NCBI GenBank assembly: GCA_016794565.1
Contig: JAEUHQ010000072.1
Span: 1-64,000 of the forward strand
Reading direction: 5' to 3'
Length of the DNA: 64,000 bases
Source of the DNA: Planctomycetota bacterium
GTDB taxonomy: Bacteria > Planctomycetota > UBA1135 > UBA2386
Under the pieces are notes generated by a model. The model saw only the letters and a list, made by a program, of their open reading frames with translations. It was not told the origin of the DNA and searched no databases. The translations under genes were made by a program, and so were the position numbers. Positions 1 to 9,118 of the stretch are shown here, one piece after another (positions within the stretch are counted from its first letter, which is position 1; every line of letters starts with the position of its first letter).

Positions 1-54
1 AGGATACGTGCGGGCCACGGTTCGCGGCCGGCCACCGATCGGCCGTTCGCGCCG

Positions 55-1617
55 CTACTTGAAGGTCTTGTTGAACTCGAGCCACTTCACGTTGATCGCC
101 TTCCAGACGTCGACCTGGAGCGGCACGGCGATGTTGTTCGCAGCGACGAGAAGGTCGTCGCGCCACTTGTAGTACCGCGTGTTGCGCTCCTTCTGCTCCG
201 CCTCCGTCAGGGCGACCGCCTGCACGTCGGCGGTCGGGTCGGGGCCCGCGTTGCCGTACGCGATGCCGAGCGCCCGCACGTAGTCCGTGACGAGCGACGG
301 CCGGTCGAACGCCTTCTGGCCGTCGTGCATCCAGAACCAGCGCATCAGGCGGGCGCACTCAGGCGTGTAGCCCCAGTTCTGCTCCATCGCGCCTTCCTTG
401 GGGCTCGGCTGCATGTGCTCCTGCATCAGGTCCCAGAGGGCGGGCATCGGCTTGTCGTTCTGCGGGTAGTAGTCGAGGCGCCCCTTCTCGACGTCGCCGG
501 AGAAGAACTCGAACTTCTTGCCATCGAACTTGGAGCTGCGCAGAAACTCCCACAGCCCGTTGTCGAGCCAGCGCGGCATGGCGGGCAGGATGCGCTCGTC
601 GAAGTCGTCGAACAGGTGCCACACCACCGCGCGCAGGACCTGGCCGAAGCCCGTGGCGCCGCCGTTGTCGCGGTCGTTCGCGACGAGCAGTTCGCGGCGG
701 AGAGGGTCGTACTCGCGCGAGTTGTTCCGCGTGGTGAGGTACGCGTTGAACTGGTCGATGTTGTCGAACACGCGCAGAACCGCGGGCATCGGCGCGCTCT
801 TCGTCAGCTCGGGCATCTTTTTCGCGAGCCAGTCGCGCCCGACTTCCGCGGCCGCGACGACCTTCTTGGTGAAGGCGGGATCCGCGCCGCTCACGACCGT
901 CCAGTACTTCGACTTCGAGACCTTGCAGCCCGGTTCGGGGCTCGCAGTCGTCGCGGCGACGACTGCCTCGGCCCACTTGCGACGCGCGGCGGTGCGTGCC
1001 GCCGCGTCCTTCGTCGCCCACTCCGCGTCCGCGAGCCACGGCGCCTGCGGCCGTGCGGCGGCGACACGGGCCACGGGTTCGATCGACGCGAACACGGGCT
1101 CCAGCTCCTTCTTCACCTTCTCGGCGTGGTTGGCGAGCACCTCGACGCAGACCGCCGCTTCGCCGTCCGGTGTCGTGATCGTCTGTCCGATCAGCACGCG
1201 GCCGCCGGGGATGTCGTTGCCCTCGATTCTCTGGCCTTCGGCGCCGCCGGCCTTCTGCGGGGTGCTCTGCACGTTCTTGCTGCCGAGGCCGCGCCTGCAG
1301 AAGTCCTCGAGCCCGCGGAACGGCGTCGTGCGCGGCAGGCCGTCGACGACGTCGGCATCGGTGGTGCCGCCCTTGGCGAAGAACATCACGCGGAGCAGCG
1401 GCATGTGTTTGCCTTCGCCCTTGTCGGCGAGAGTGCTCGGCGCCGCGAGCAGGCGCACCGTCGCGCCGCGTTCGCAGTCGGCGGGCAGTTCGATCCAGCC
1501 CTTCGGCGGGGCGAACGCGATGCCGGCGCGCGGCTCCGGCACCGCCTTCTGGGCGAGCAGCGACGCCGCGGACGACGCAAGGAGGAAGAGCGCGAGAGCG
1601 TGCCGGAGCGAAGGCAT
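55..1617 (-). CDS. Secreted protein with a degenerate metallopeptidase-like region
   Basis: Predicted 520-residue secreted protein. I chose the ATG at 1617 because it begins a clear signal peptide (residues 1-22, hydrophobic core followed by SLLAQ); the open frame runs further upstream but that extension is arginine-rich and overlaps the divergent ABC gene. The C-terminal half carries AVVWHLFDDF at about residues 330-339, followed by PRWLDNGLWEF. This order (helix with His, then a Trp/Asp/Gly 'lid' segment) recalls DUF1570-type gluzincins, where HExxH is followed by PxWLxEGxA. Here the glutamate and the second histidine are missing, so if related it is probably not an active zinc peptidase. 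It is divergent from the AttEFGH-like operon. The function is unknown and the family link is inference. Confidence 0.75.
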   Translation of the reverse strand: MPSLRHALALFLLASSAASLLAQKAVPEPRAGIAFAPPKGWIELPADCERGATVRLLAAPSTLADKGEGKHMPLLRVMFFAKGGTTDADVVDGLPRTTPFRGLEDFCRRGLGSKNVQSTPQKAGGAEGQRIEGNDIPGGRVLIGQTITTPDGEAAVCVEVLANHAEKVKKELEPVFASIEPVARVAAARPQAPWLADAEWATKDAAARTAARRKWAEAVVAATTASPEPGCKVSKSKYWTVVSGADPAFTKKVVAAAEVGRDWLAKKMPELTKSAPMPAVLRVFDNIDQFNAYLTTRNNSREYDPLRRELLVANDRDNGGATGFGQVLRAVVWHLFDDFDERILPAMPRWLDNGLWEFLRSSKFDGKKFEFFSGDVEKGRLDYYPQNDKPMPALWDLMQEHMQPSPKEGAMEQNWGYTPECARLMRWFWMHDGQKAFDRPSLVTDYVRALGIAYGNAGPDPTADVQAVALTEAEQKERNTRYYKWRDDLLVAANNIAVPLQVDVWKAINVKWLEFNKTFK

Positions 1618-1737
1618 CGCGGGATCATGCCCGCGGCGGGCTCGGGTGTCAGCGGGCGCGCATCCGGCGCGAACGGCGGCGGCCGCCGCGATTCGAAGTC
1701 GCGTGGCATTCGGCGAGCCTCCGTGCATTGTGCTGCC

Positions 1738-2424
1738 ATGACCGCGTCCGCCGCCCGCTCCACCGTCGCCCTGCGCGGTGTGCACAAGTCCGTGCGCGAG
1801 GGCGGCGTCGCACGGCCGATCCTGAGCGGGGTCGACCTCGACGTCGCGGCGGGGGAAGCGGTCGCGATCCTCGGGCGCAGCGGTTCGGGCAAGTCGACGC
1901 TGCTCAACCTGATCGCCGGCATCGACGACGCGGATGCGGGCGACATCGTGACGGCCGGCGTCGATGTCGGCCGGGCGACCGAACGCGAACGGGCCGCGCT
2001 GCGGGCGCGCGCGATCGGCTTCGTCTTCCAGTCGTTCCACCTGCTGCCGACGCTCACCGTCGCCGAGAACATCGCGCTCCCGCTCGAACTCGCCGGCGTC
2101 GCTGCGGCGCCGGCGAACGCGCGCGTCGCGGAGCTGCTCGCGCGCATCGGCCTCGGCGACCGGGCCGATGCATGGCCCGACGTGCTCTCCGGCGGGGAGC
2201 AGCAGCGGGTCGCGGTCGCGCGCGCGCTCGCGCCGAAGCCGGCGGTGCTGCTGTGCGACGAGCCGACGGGCAATCTCGACGACGCGTCCGCGCGCATCGT
2301 GCTCGATCTGCTGGTCGAACTGCGCGCCGCGCAGGGCTGCGCACTCGTCGTGGTCACGCACAGCCAGGAGACCGCGGCACGCTGCGATCGGCGGCTGCAC
2401 CTCGAAGGGGGTGCGCTGCGGTGA
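1738..2424 (+). CDS. ABC transporter ATP-binding protein (LolD/AttE type)
   Basis: A 228-residue ATPase subunit of a MacB/LolD-type ABC system. It has Walker A GRSGSGKST (residues 46-54), a Q-loop in FVFQSFHLLP (95-104), the signature LSGGEQQR (150-157) and Walker B VLLCDEPTGNLD (170-181), and is full length for the family. The ATG at 1738 is the only start that leaves a normal N-terminus. Its stop overlaps the GTG start of the FtsX permease by four bases, so the two are translationally coupled. The third gene of the operon is an AttH-like lipoprotein, so this corresponds to AttE of AttEFGH-type exporters. Substrate unknown. Confidence 0.93.
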   Translation: MTASAARSTVALRGVHKSVREGGVARPILSGVDLDVAAGEAVAILGRSGSGKSTLLNLIAGIDDADAGDIVTAGVDVGRATERERAALRARAIGFVFQSFHLLPTLTVAENIALPLELAGVAAAPANARVAELLARIGLGDRADAWPDVLSGGEQQRVAVARALAPKPAVLLCDEPTGNLDDASARIVLDLLVELRAAQGCALVVVTHSQETAARCDRRLHLEGGALR

Positions 2425-5003
2425 AGCTCCTGCTGCGACAGGGTGTTCGGCACCACCGCCGGCACCCGCTCCAGACCCTGCTGACGCTGTTCGGCATCGC
2501 CGTCGGAACGGCGATGGCGTGCGCGATGCAGCTCGCGCAGGGCACCGCGGAGCGTGCGTTCGATCGTGCGATCGAGATCGTCGCGGGCACGTCGACCCAC
2601 ACGGCGACCGCGGGCCCCGACGGCATCGAACTCGAGCGCTGCGCCGCGCTGCGCGCGCGCCTCGGCGGCCGCGGCGTCGCGCCCTCGATCACTGCGGTCG
2701 TGCGTGTGCCGGGCTCGGCGCAGCGCACGGTGCTGCGCGCGTTCGGCGTCGATCCGTTGGCGGACGCGGATCTGCGGCCGTGGGCGAGCGCGAACGCGCG
2801 CGCCGGCGCGACGCCGCTGCCCGTCGCCGAACTGATGACCGTGCCCGGTGCGTTCGTCGCGACCGACGCGGTGCTCGCGCGCCTCGGGGTGAAAGCGGGA
2901 GGCGCACTGCCGATCACGGTTGCGGGGCGGCCGTTCGTCGCGCGCTGCCTCGGCGCGCTGCCCGTCGCGGCGGATGTCGGCAAGGGGCTCGACGACGTGC
3001 TCGTGGTCGACCTCGCGACTGCACAGGAGTGGACCGGGCGCACCACGCGCGTCGATCGCATCGACCTGCGCCTCGCGCCCGATCTGCTGCCCGACGGCAT
3101 GGACGAACGCGCGGCGCTCGCTCTCGCCGCGGAGCAGCTCGGACCGGGTGTACGCATCGTCGAAGCCGGCGCGCGCAGCGGCGGCCTCTCCAAGCTCGCG
3201 CGCGGCTTCCGCATCAACGTGCGGGCGCTGAGCCTGCTGTCGCTGCTGGTCGGCGCGTTCCTCGTGCACGAGACGATGCGGCTGTCGGTGGTGGCGCGGC
3301 GGCGTTCGTTCGGCGTGCTGCGGGCTCTCGGCGCCCGCGGGCCCGTGCTCGGCTTCGTCGTCGCCAGCGAAGCGGCTCTGCTCGGACTCGTCGGCAGCGT
3401 GGCGGGTGCGCTGCTCGGCACGATGCTGGCGCAGGTCCTGCTCGACCCTCTCGTGCGCACGCTGAACGACCACTACGCGACCTTCGAGCTGCACGGGGTC
3501 GAACTCGATCTCTCGGTGCTCGCGGCGAGCACGCTGCTCGGCACGCTCGTCGCCGTGCTCGCGGCGCTCGGCCCCGCGGTCGCTGCGTCGCGTGTGCCGC
3601 CGCGCGAGGTGCTCGTCGTGCACGCCGCGGTGTCCGTCGGGCGACGATGGCGCGCGCCGGTCGTCGGCGCGGTCGCGGCGCTGTGCGCGTGGCTGTGTCT
3701 GTCCACGACCGGCGATCGGCTGATCCAGGGCTACGTCGGCACGCTGGCGATGATGGTCGCCGCCGTCGCGTTCGTGCCGCCGGCTCTCGGTGGGCTGCTC
3801 GCGGTCGCGGCGGCGCTCGTCCGTCGCGCCGGACCGTTCGTGCGCTACGTCGTGCGCGGCACGGCAGCGGCGCGCGACCACCTGGCGATGCCGGTCGCTG
3901 CGATGGTGCTCGCGCTCGCCTCGACGATCGGCCTCGCCACGCTCGTCGGCAGCTTCCGCACGAGCGTCGCCGAATGGCTCGGTCAGGTGCTGCCGGCCGA
4001 CGTCTACGTCATGGTGCCGGGCGGCGTCGACGAACGGCCGCGCTCGGCCATCGCGCCCGAGATCGTGGCGGCGCTGCGCGGCGCACCGGAGGTCGCGGAG
4101 TCGACGACGTACCAGCGCACGCTGGTGCGCGTTCGCGCGGGGCGCGGTGACGACGACGTCGAACTCGTCGGCATGGACCCGACCGACGCCGTGAAGCGCG
4201 GCTTCCCGTTCGTCGCCGGCGACGACGTGGCGGGGCGCGAGTCGATGGTGCGCGGCGAGAGTGCGTGGGTGTCCGAGCCCCTGTCGTTCCGCTTCGGCCT
4301 CGCCGTCGGCGACCCGATCGTCGTCACGACACCGGCAGGTGAAGCGACGCTGCCGATCGGCGGCATCTACCGCGACTACAGCAACGAGCGCGGCGAGGTC
4401 ATCGTCGGCAAGGCGTGGTTCGATGCCCATCTCACGGGCGGCGTCACCGCGGTGTCGCTGCACGTGCACGACGGGCGCGACGTCGACGCGGTGGTCGCGG
4501 ATCTCCGTCGCCGCGCGGCCGACGCCGCCGAACAGGACGTGCAGATCCGTTCGCAGCGGGACCTGCGCGAAGGTTCGCTCGCGATCTTCGACCGCAGTTT
4601 CGCGATCACCGGCGTGATGCGGCTCCTCTGTCTGATCGTCGCGTTCTTCGGCATCTGCTCCGCGTTCGCGTCGCTGCAGCTCGAGCGCGGCAGCGAGATC
4701 GGGTTGTTGCGCTGCCTCGGCGCGCGGCCCGCACAGATCGGCGGGATCGTGCTGGGGCAGACCGCGGTGCTCGGTGCCTGCGCCGGCCTGCTCGCGCTGC
4801 CGGTCGGCGCGCTGCTCGGGCACGTGCTCGCGGCGGTGATCAACAAGGTGTCGTTCGGCTGGTCGCTGCCCGTCGTGCAGGTCCCCGTGTCCGCGGCCGG
4901 TGAAGTCGTGGCGCTGGCGATCGTCGCCGCGGTGCTCGCGGGCGTGCAGCCCGCGTTCCGCTTCGCGCGCATGCGGCCGGCGGAGGTCCTGCGGGAGGCA
5001 TGA
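2421..5003 (+). CDS. ABC transporter permease, double FtsX domain (AttFG type)
   Basis: An 860-residue inner-membrane permease starting at a GTG that overlaps the stop of the upstream ATPase by four bases. The N-terminal TM helix is near residues 15-35. A first FtsX-like core with three TM helices lies at about 270-420 (RRRSFGVLRALGARGP is the typical cytoplasmic loop). There is a second periplasmic domain, and a final FtsX core at about 740-860 with the parallel loop ERGSEIGLLRCLGARP. Two FtsX units in one chain are typical of AttF/AttG, YbbP and DevC-like exporters of membrane-derived substrates. The stop overlaps the next start (ATGA at 5000). Confidence 0.9.
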   Translation: MKLLLRQGVRHHRRHPLQTLLTLFGIAVGTAMACAMQLAQGTAERAFDRAIEIVAGTSTHTATAGPDGIELERCAALRARLGGRGVAPSITAVVRVPGSAQRTVLRAFGVDPLADADLRPWASANARAGATPLPVAELMTVPGAFVATDAVLARLGVKAGGALPITVAGRPFVARCLGALPVAADVGKGLDDVLVVDLATAQEWTGRTTRVDRIDLRLAPDLLPDGMDERAALALAAEQLGPGVRIVEAGARSGGLSKLARGFRINVRALSLLSLLVGAFLVHETMRLSVVARRRSFGVLRALGARGPVLGFVVASEAALLGLVGSVAGALLGTMLAQVLLDPLVRTLNDHYATFELHGVELDLSVLAASTLLGTLVAVLAALGPAVAASRVPPREVLVVHAAVSVGRRWRAPVVGAVAALCAWLCLSTTGDRLIQGYVGTLAMMVAAVAFVPPALGGLLAVAAALVRRAGPFVRYVVRGTAAARDHLAMPVAAMVLALASTIGLATLVGSFRTSVAEWLGQVLPADVYVMVPGGVDERPRSAIAPEIVAALRGAPEVAESTTYQRTLVRVRAGRGDDDVELVGMDPTDAVKRGFPFVAGDDVAGRESMVRGESAWVSEPLSFRFGLAVGDPIVVTTPAGEATLPIGGIYRDYSNERGEVIVGKAWFDAHLTGGVTAVSLHVHDGRDVDAVVADLRRRAADAAEQDVQIRSQRDLREGSLAIFDRSFAITGVMRLLCLIVAFFGICSAFASLQLERGSEIGLLRCLGARPAQIGGIVLGQTAVLGACAGLLALPVGALLGHVLAAVINKVSFGWSLPVVQVPVSAAGEVVALAIVAAVLAGVQPAFRFARMRPAEVLREA

Positions 5004-6157
5004 TGCGCGCGAAGTCCGATCTCCCGGTCGTCGCCGCGACGTGCGCGCTGCTGGCCACGGCGTGCGCAGACCCGGTCGTCCCGACGTCGAGCATGAGTGT
5101 CGGGGACGCGCTCGGCGGCGCCGACACCGGCTTCGCGCGCGCCGTCGCGCCGCCCGACCTGCGGTTTCCGCGCGACCACGGCGCGCATCCCGAGTTCCGC
5201 ACCGAGTGGTGGTACGTGACGGGCAACCTCGACGCCGCGGACGGCAAGCGCTTCGGCGTGCAGCTCGTCTTCTTCCGCCAGGCGCTCGCGGCGAACGTTC
5301 CCGCGCGCCCGGCGAACGCGGCGGCGCGCGACGTGATCCTGGCCCACGCGGCGCTGACCGACGTCGACGGCGATCGCCACTTCGCCGAAGAGCGCACCGG
5401 GCGCCTCGCGGGGGGCATGGCGGAACTGCGCGGCCCCGACGAAGGCGGCTTCCGGGCCGTGTGCGCCGACTGGAGCGCCGTCGCGGTCGCGGAAGGCGAC
5501 GGCTTCCTGCCGCTCGATCTGCGCGCGGGCGGCCGCGGGTTCGCGTTCGATCTCCGCGTCGGACCCGGCAAGCCGCCTGTCCTGCAGGGCGATCGCGGCC
5601 TGAGCCGGAAGGGCGATGAGCCGGGCAACGCGTCGATCTACTACTCGATGACGCGTGTGCCGATCGAAGGCACGGTGCGCGTCAGCGGTGCGCCGCTCGC
5701 CGTGCGCGGCCTCGCGTGGATCGACCGCGAGTGGAGCACGTCGGCGCTCGGCCGCGACCAGGTCGGCTGGGACTGGTTCTCCCTGCAGCTCGACGACGGC
5801 ACGGACCTGATGCTCTACCAGCTGCGCAAACGCGACGGCTCCATCGATGCGAACAGCCGCGGCGCGATCGTGGGCGCCGACGGCCGCATCGAAGTGCTGC
5901 CGCCGGGAGCGCTGGTCGCGACGCCGAGCGGCGAGTGGACCGCGCGCGACGGCGGGGCGCGCTATCCGGCGCGGTGGCGGCTCACGAGCACGTCGCCGCC
6001 GCTCGATCTCGAAGTGACGCCGCTGCGTGCCGACCAGGAACTGCGTGTCCTCGTGCGCTACTGGGAAGGCGCGGTCGCCGTGCGCGGCAACCTTGGCGGC
6101 GCGGCCGTCGCCGGTCGCGGCTATCTCGAAATGACGGGATACACGACGGCGCGGTGA
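5000..6157 (+). CDS. AttH/CrtC-like lipocalin-fold lipoprotein
   Basis: A 385-residue protein with a lipoprotein-type N-terminus (hydrophobic stretch, then LLATAC with Cys22). It contains family landmarks of AttH and carotenoid 1,2-hydratase-like proteins: TEWWYVTGNL near residue 70 and WIDREWS followed by GWDWFSLQLDDG and an LYQLR strand near residues 238-280. It is the last gene of a three-gene operon (ATPase, double FtsX permease, AttH), the known AttEFGH arrangement, where AttH is the exported extracytoplasmic partner. A carotenoid hydratase role is less likely because no carotenoid genes are nearby. Two ATG codons (5000 and 5003) are adjacent; the first overlaps the permease stop. Confidence 0.85.
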   Translation: MMRAKSDLPVVAATCALLATACADPVVPTSSMSVGDALGGADTGFARAVAPPDLRFPRDHGAHPEFRTEWWYVTGNLDAADGKRFGVQLVFFRQALAANVPARPANAAARDVILAHAALTDVDGDRHFAEERTGRLAGGMAELRGPDEGGFRAVCADWSAVAVAEGDGFLPLDLRAGGRGFAFDLRVGPGKPPVLQGDRGLSRKGDEPGNASIYYSMTRVPIEGTVRVSGAPLAVRGLAWIDREWSTSALGRDQVGWDWFSLQLDDGTDLMLYQLRKRDGSIDANSRGAIVGADGRIEVLPPGALVATPSGEWTARDGGARYPARWRLTSTSPPLDLEVTPLRADQELRVLVRYWEGAVAVRGNLGGAAVAGRGYLEMTGYTTAR

Positions 6158-6176
6158 GGGGGTTGTCGCGCGCCGG

Positions 6177-6764
6177 TCAGCGCGTCGGCGCGGGTGCCGG
6201 TGCGGCGTGCCAGACGAACACGCGCATGTGCGGCGCCTCGTCGCGGTACTTCGCGAGCAGCGTCGCGCGCATCGGCGTCACCACGACCGCGTCGCCGCGG
6301 CGCGTCGTGCGTTCGAAGTCGACGACGGCCCAGCTGCAGTCGCCGCTCGGGCAGTTGGCGCGTGCGCCGAGCAGGCGGTGTTCGACACGGACGTCGTCGC
6401 CGCCGATGCCGAGCAGCAGCGAGACCGCCGTCGCGACGTCGCGCGCGACGATCGGCTTGCCGTCCCGGTCGACGTCCTGGAAGGCCAGCTGGCTCGTGGC
6501 CCGGTCCATCGCCTCGACGCCGCCGTCCTTGTCGAACGTGCACGCGAAGCCCTCTTCGTCGTGCATCGGCTCGAACGCGCGCTGCAGCTGGTCGCGGTCA
6601 CGTTGCTCGATCGCGCGCATGATGCTGCGCGCCGCCTCGAGCACGGCGCCCGGCCCCGGCACCGGGGCCGTGGTGAGCGGGGGCGCAAGCCGCGCCTCGG
6701 CGAAGGGAAGGACGGCGGTCAGCGCACACAGTGCGGCCGCGGCGGATCGGAGGCTCAGGGTCAT
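6177..6764 (-). CDS. Small secreted protein of unknown function
   Basis: A 195-residue protein with an N-terminal signal peptide (residues 1-24, ending near FAEARLA). The mature part begins with a helix (LEAARSIMRAIEQRDRDQLQ), continues with alternating strand-like segments and ends in VFVWHAAPAPAPTR, an alanine/proline tail. Helix-then-strands with a DRDQLQRAFEPM-type opening is compatible with an NTF2-like fold, but I cannot show it. It is convergent with the AttH-like gene (19-bp gap). No partner is evident. Confidence 0.7.
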   Translation of the reverse strand: MTLSLRSAAAALCALTAVLPFAEARLAPPLTTAPVPGPGAVLEAARSIMRAIEQRDRDQLQRAFEPMHDEEGFACTFDKDGGVEAMDRATSQLAFQDVDRDGKPIVARDVATAVSLLLGIGGDDVRVEHRLLGARANCPSGDCSWAVVDFERTTRRGDAVVVTPMRATLLAKYRDEAPHMRVFVWHAAPAPAPTR

Positions 6765-6926
6765 GATTGGCTCTTCGGCGAGGATGCGACCTGGACGTCG
6801 CGACGGTCGGGTGTGTTAGCGGCTCGGCGCCGCATTCCGGCGCGGCCGTTCCGGTCATGCAGCAAGGCTGTGTGAAGACGGCACGCGGCTTGACCCCCGC
6901 TTGCAGCGCCACGACCATCCCGGCCC

Positions 6927-8549
6927 ATGCCGCTTCCCCCGTCCGCACTGCTCGAGATCGCGCACGCCAGCGAACCGCCGCGGCGCTTCGAGCTCGGCGC
7001 CGGGAAGGTGCGCATCGGCCGCGCGCGCGAGAGCGAGATCCTCGTGCCCGAGGCGCACGTGTCGAAGGCACACGCCGAGATCTGCTACGAGGGCGACTCC
7101 TTCCACGTCGTCGACGTCGGCAGCCGCGCAGGCGTGCTCGTGAACGGGCATCGTGTGCAGCGGCGCCCGCTCGCCGACGGGGACGTGATCGAACTCGGGC
7201 CCGAATCGCCGGTGCGGCTCACGTTCCGCGCTTCGCCGAGGCAGCAGCTCGCGCAGGAGGCGCGGGTGCTCACGGACGTGTCGGGCGACATGGCGCGCGG
7301 CGGCATGGCGCGGCTCGCGCGCTTCTTCGAGTTCAGCCGCAAGCTCGGCGGCGGCTTCACTCTCGAAGAAGTGCTGCAGGACGTCGTCGACCTCGCGATC
7401 GACGTCACGGGCGCGGAGCGCGGCATGTTGATCCTGCAGCGCGACGACGAGTCCCTCGAGACCCGCGTCGCACGGGCCGCCGGCGGTCGCGACCTCGATC
7501 GCGAGGTCGTGAAGGCGAGCGAGACGCTCGTGCGCCAGACCATCGAGACGGCGAAGGCGCGCATCGTCGCGGACGTCGCCGACGCGATCGACCTCGCGCA
7601 ACAGGCGAGCATCATGTCGCTGGAGCTGCGGTCCGCGGTGACGCTGCCGATCGTCCGCGCGACCGGCGAGACCGGCGCCGGCGCGGTGTTCGGTGTGCTC
7701 TACCTCGACAGCCGGAAACGGCGCGGTGGTTTCGACGGCTTCGACCTCGGCATCCTCGAGCGGCTGGCGCAGGACGCGTCGTCGGTCATCGAGAGCGCCC
7801 GCCTGTTGCGCGAGGCGGAGGAGAAGCGCCGCATCGAACGTGAGGTCGCGACCGCGCGGGAAGTGCAGGAAGCGCTGCTGCCGGACGAGTTCTCGTCGAC
7901 ACCGGTCTTCGAGGTCGCCGGCGTGTGCGAGCCGTGCAACGAGCTCGGAGGCGATTACGTCGATCAGTTCGACCTCGGCGACGGACGCCAGGCTCTCGTG
8001 GTCGCCGACGTGTGCGGCAAGGGCATCGCCGCGTCGCTGCTCGCCGCGGCGCTGCAGGGCGCGCTCGCCGCGGAGATCGCGCAGGACCGGCCGCTCGGTG
8101 AGATCGTGCAGCGTGTGAACCGCGTGCACAGCCGCCTCGCGCCGGTCGGCAAGTTCATCACGATGCTCGTCGCGCTGCTCGAGAAGGACGGCACGCTGCG
8201 CTTCGTCAACGCGGGGCACTGCACGCCGCTGCACGTGCACGGCGGTCGCGTCGTGCGGCCTGGACCGGCCGGCATGGCGCTCGGGCTCGACGAGGACGCC
8301 GTCTACGAAGCCGGCGAGATCCGCATGGCGCCGGGGGACGCGGTCGTGCTCTACACGGACGGCGTCATCGAGTGCGAGGGGCCGGGGCGCGAGCTGTTCG
8401 GCGACGAACGGCTCGAGCAGCTGCTCTTGAAGGGCCGCATCGCGTCGGCGAAGCAGGGGCTCGCCGACGTTCGCGACGCGGTCGACGCGTTCCGCCGCGG
8501 GACGCCGGTGTCCGACGACCTCTCCGTGCTCGTTGTCCGTCGCCGATGA
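6927..8549 (+). CDS. FHA-GAF-PP2C (SpoIIE-type) signalling phosphatase
   Basis: A 540-residue cytoplasmic regulator with three domains. The FHA domain (about 10-100) shows GR at 31-32, VSKAHAE at 45-51 and VNGHRV at 72-77, the phosphothreonine-binding pattern. A GAF sensor domain spans about 130-290. A PP2C/SpoIIE phosphatase spans about 310-540, introduced by the typical linker helix EVATAREVQEALLP and carrying LGGDYVD, ADVCGKG, LYTDGVIE and SDDLSVLVVRR, which hold the metal-binding aspartates. Such proteins usually dephosphorylate anti-anti-sigma factors or other phosphoproteins. The ATG at 6927 gives a normal FHA start. Its stop overlaps the next gene's start (ATGA), an unlikely functional partner. 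Confidence 0.92.
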   Translation: MPLPPSALLEIAHASEPPRRFELGAGKVRIGRARESEILVPEAHVSKAHAEICYEGDSFHVVDVGSRAGVLVNGHRVQRRPLADGDVIELGPESPVRLTFRASPRQQLAQEARVLTDVSGDMARGGMARLARFFEFSRKLGGGFTLEEVLQDVVDLAIDVTGAERGMLILQRDDESLETRVARAAGGRDLDREVVKASETLVRQTIETAKARIVADVADAIDLAQQASIMSLELRSAVTLPIVRATGETGAGAVFGVLYLDSRKRRGGFDGFDLGILERLAQDASSVIESARLLREAEEKRRIEREVATAREVQEALLPDEFSSTPVFEVAGVCEPCNELGGDYVDQFDLGDGRQALVVADVCGKGIAASLLAAALQGALAAEIAQDRPLGEIVQRVNRVHSRLAPVGKFITMLVALLEKDGTLRFVNAGHCTPLHVHGGRVVRPGPAGMALGLDEDAVYEAGEIRMAPGDAVVLYTDGVIECEGPGRELFGDERLEQLLLKGRIASAKQGLADVRDAVDAFRRGTPVSDDLSVLVVRRR

Positions 8550-9118
8550 GCGCGGCGAAGGCGGCGCGCGCGGGCCTGCGGGTGGCGCTGCTGCGCGGCG
8601 TCAACGTCGGCGGCAGCAAGAGAGTGCCGATGGCGGAACTGCGCGACCTCGCGGAAGCGCTCGGCTGGCAGAGTGTGAGAACCTACATCCAGAGCGGCAA
8701 CGTCGTGTTCGCCGCGAAGGGGAGCCATGCCGCGCTCGAAGGGGCGCTCGAGGCCGCGATCGAAGAACGCTTCGGCTTCGCGGTTCCCGTGATCGTGCGG
8801 CCGGCGGCGTGGTGGCTCCACGAAGCGGCGGGCAGTCCGTTCGCCGACGCCGAGAGCGCGCGGGCGAACCTGCTGCACCTCGGGGCCGCGAAGGGAGAGC
8901 CTGCGAGCGGCGCGGTGAAGTTGCTCGCGCCGTACTGCACACGCGGCGAACGGGTCGTGATCCGCGGCGACGCGATCTGGATCGACTACCGCTCTGGCGT
9001 GGCCGGCTCGAAGCTGCTGCCGGCGGTCGTCGACCGCGCGGTGGGCTCCGTCGTCACGATGCGCAACTGGAAGTCCGTGGGCGCGATCGCCGAGCTGCTC
9101 CGTTCCGGCTCGGATTGA
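8546..9118 (+). CDS. DUF1697 family protein
   Basis: A 190-residue cytoplasmic protein of the DUF1697 family, recognised from the N-terminal ALLRGVNVGGSKRVPMAELR (residues about 13-32), TYIQSGNVVF, and the C-terminal MRNWKSVGAIAELL. Family length is about 175-185, so it is complete. The biochemical function of the family is not established. Start ATG at 8546 overlaps the stop of the phosphatase gene by four bases. It ends at 9118, immediately beside the last base of the convergent glycosyltransferase gene (9119), leaving no room for an intergenic terminator. Confidence 0.9.
   Translation: MSAAKAARAGLRVALLRGVNVGGSKRVPMAELRDLAEALGWQSVRTYIQSGNVVFAAKGSHAALEGALEAAIEERFGFAVPVIVRPAAWWLHEAAGSPFADAESARANLLHLGAAKGEPASGAVKLLAPYCTRGERVVIRGDAIWIDYRSGVAGSKLLPAVVDRAVGSVVTMRNWKSVGAIAELLRSGSD

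Noticed and set aside
1386..4823. 1145-residue minus-strand open frame
   Set aside because: Arg/Ala/His/Glu-rich composition, overlaps two clear ABC genes; an antisense shadow of high GC.
5000..6157. Carotenoid 1,2-hydratase (crtC)
   Set aside because: No carotenoid genes nearby and the ABC operon context fits AttH.
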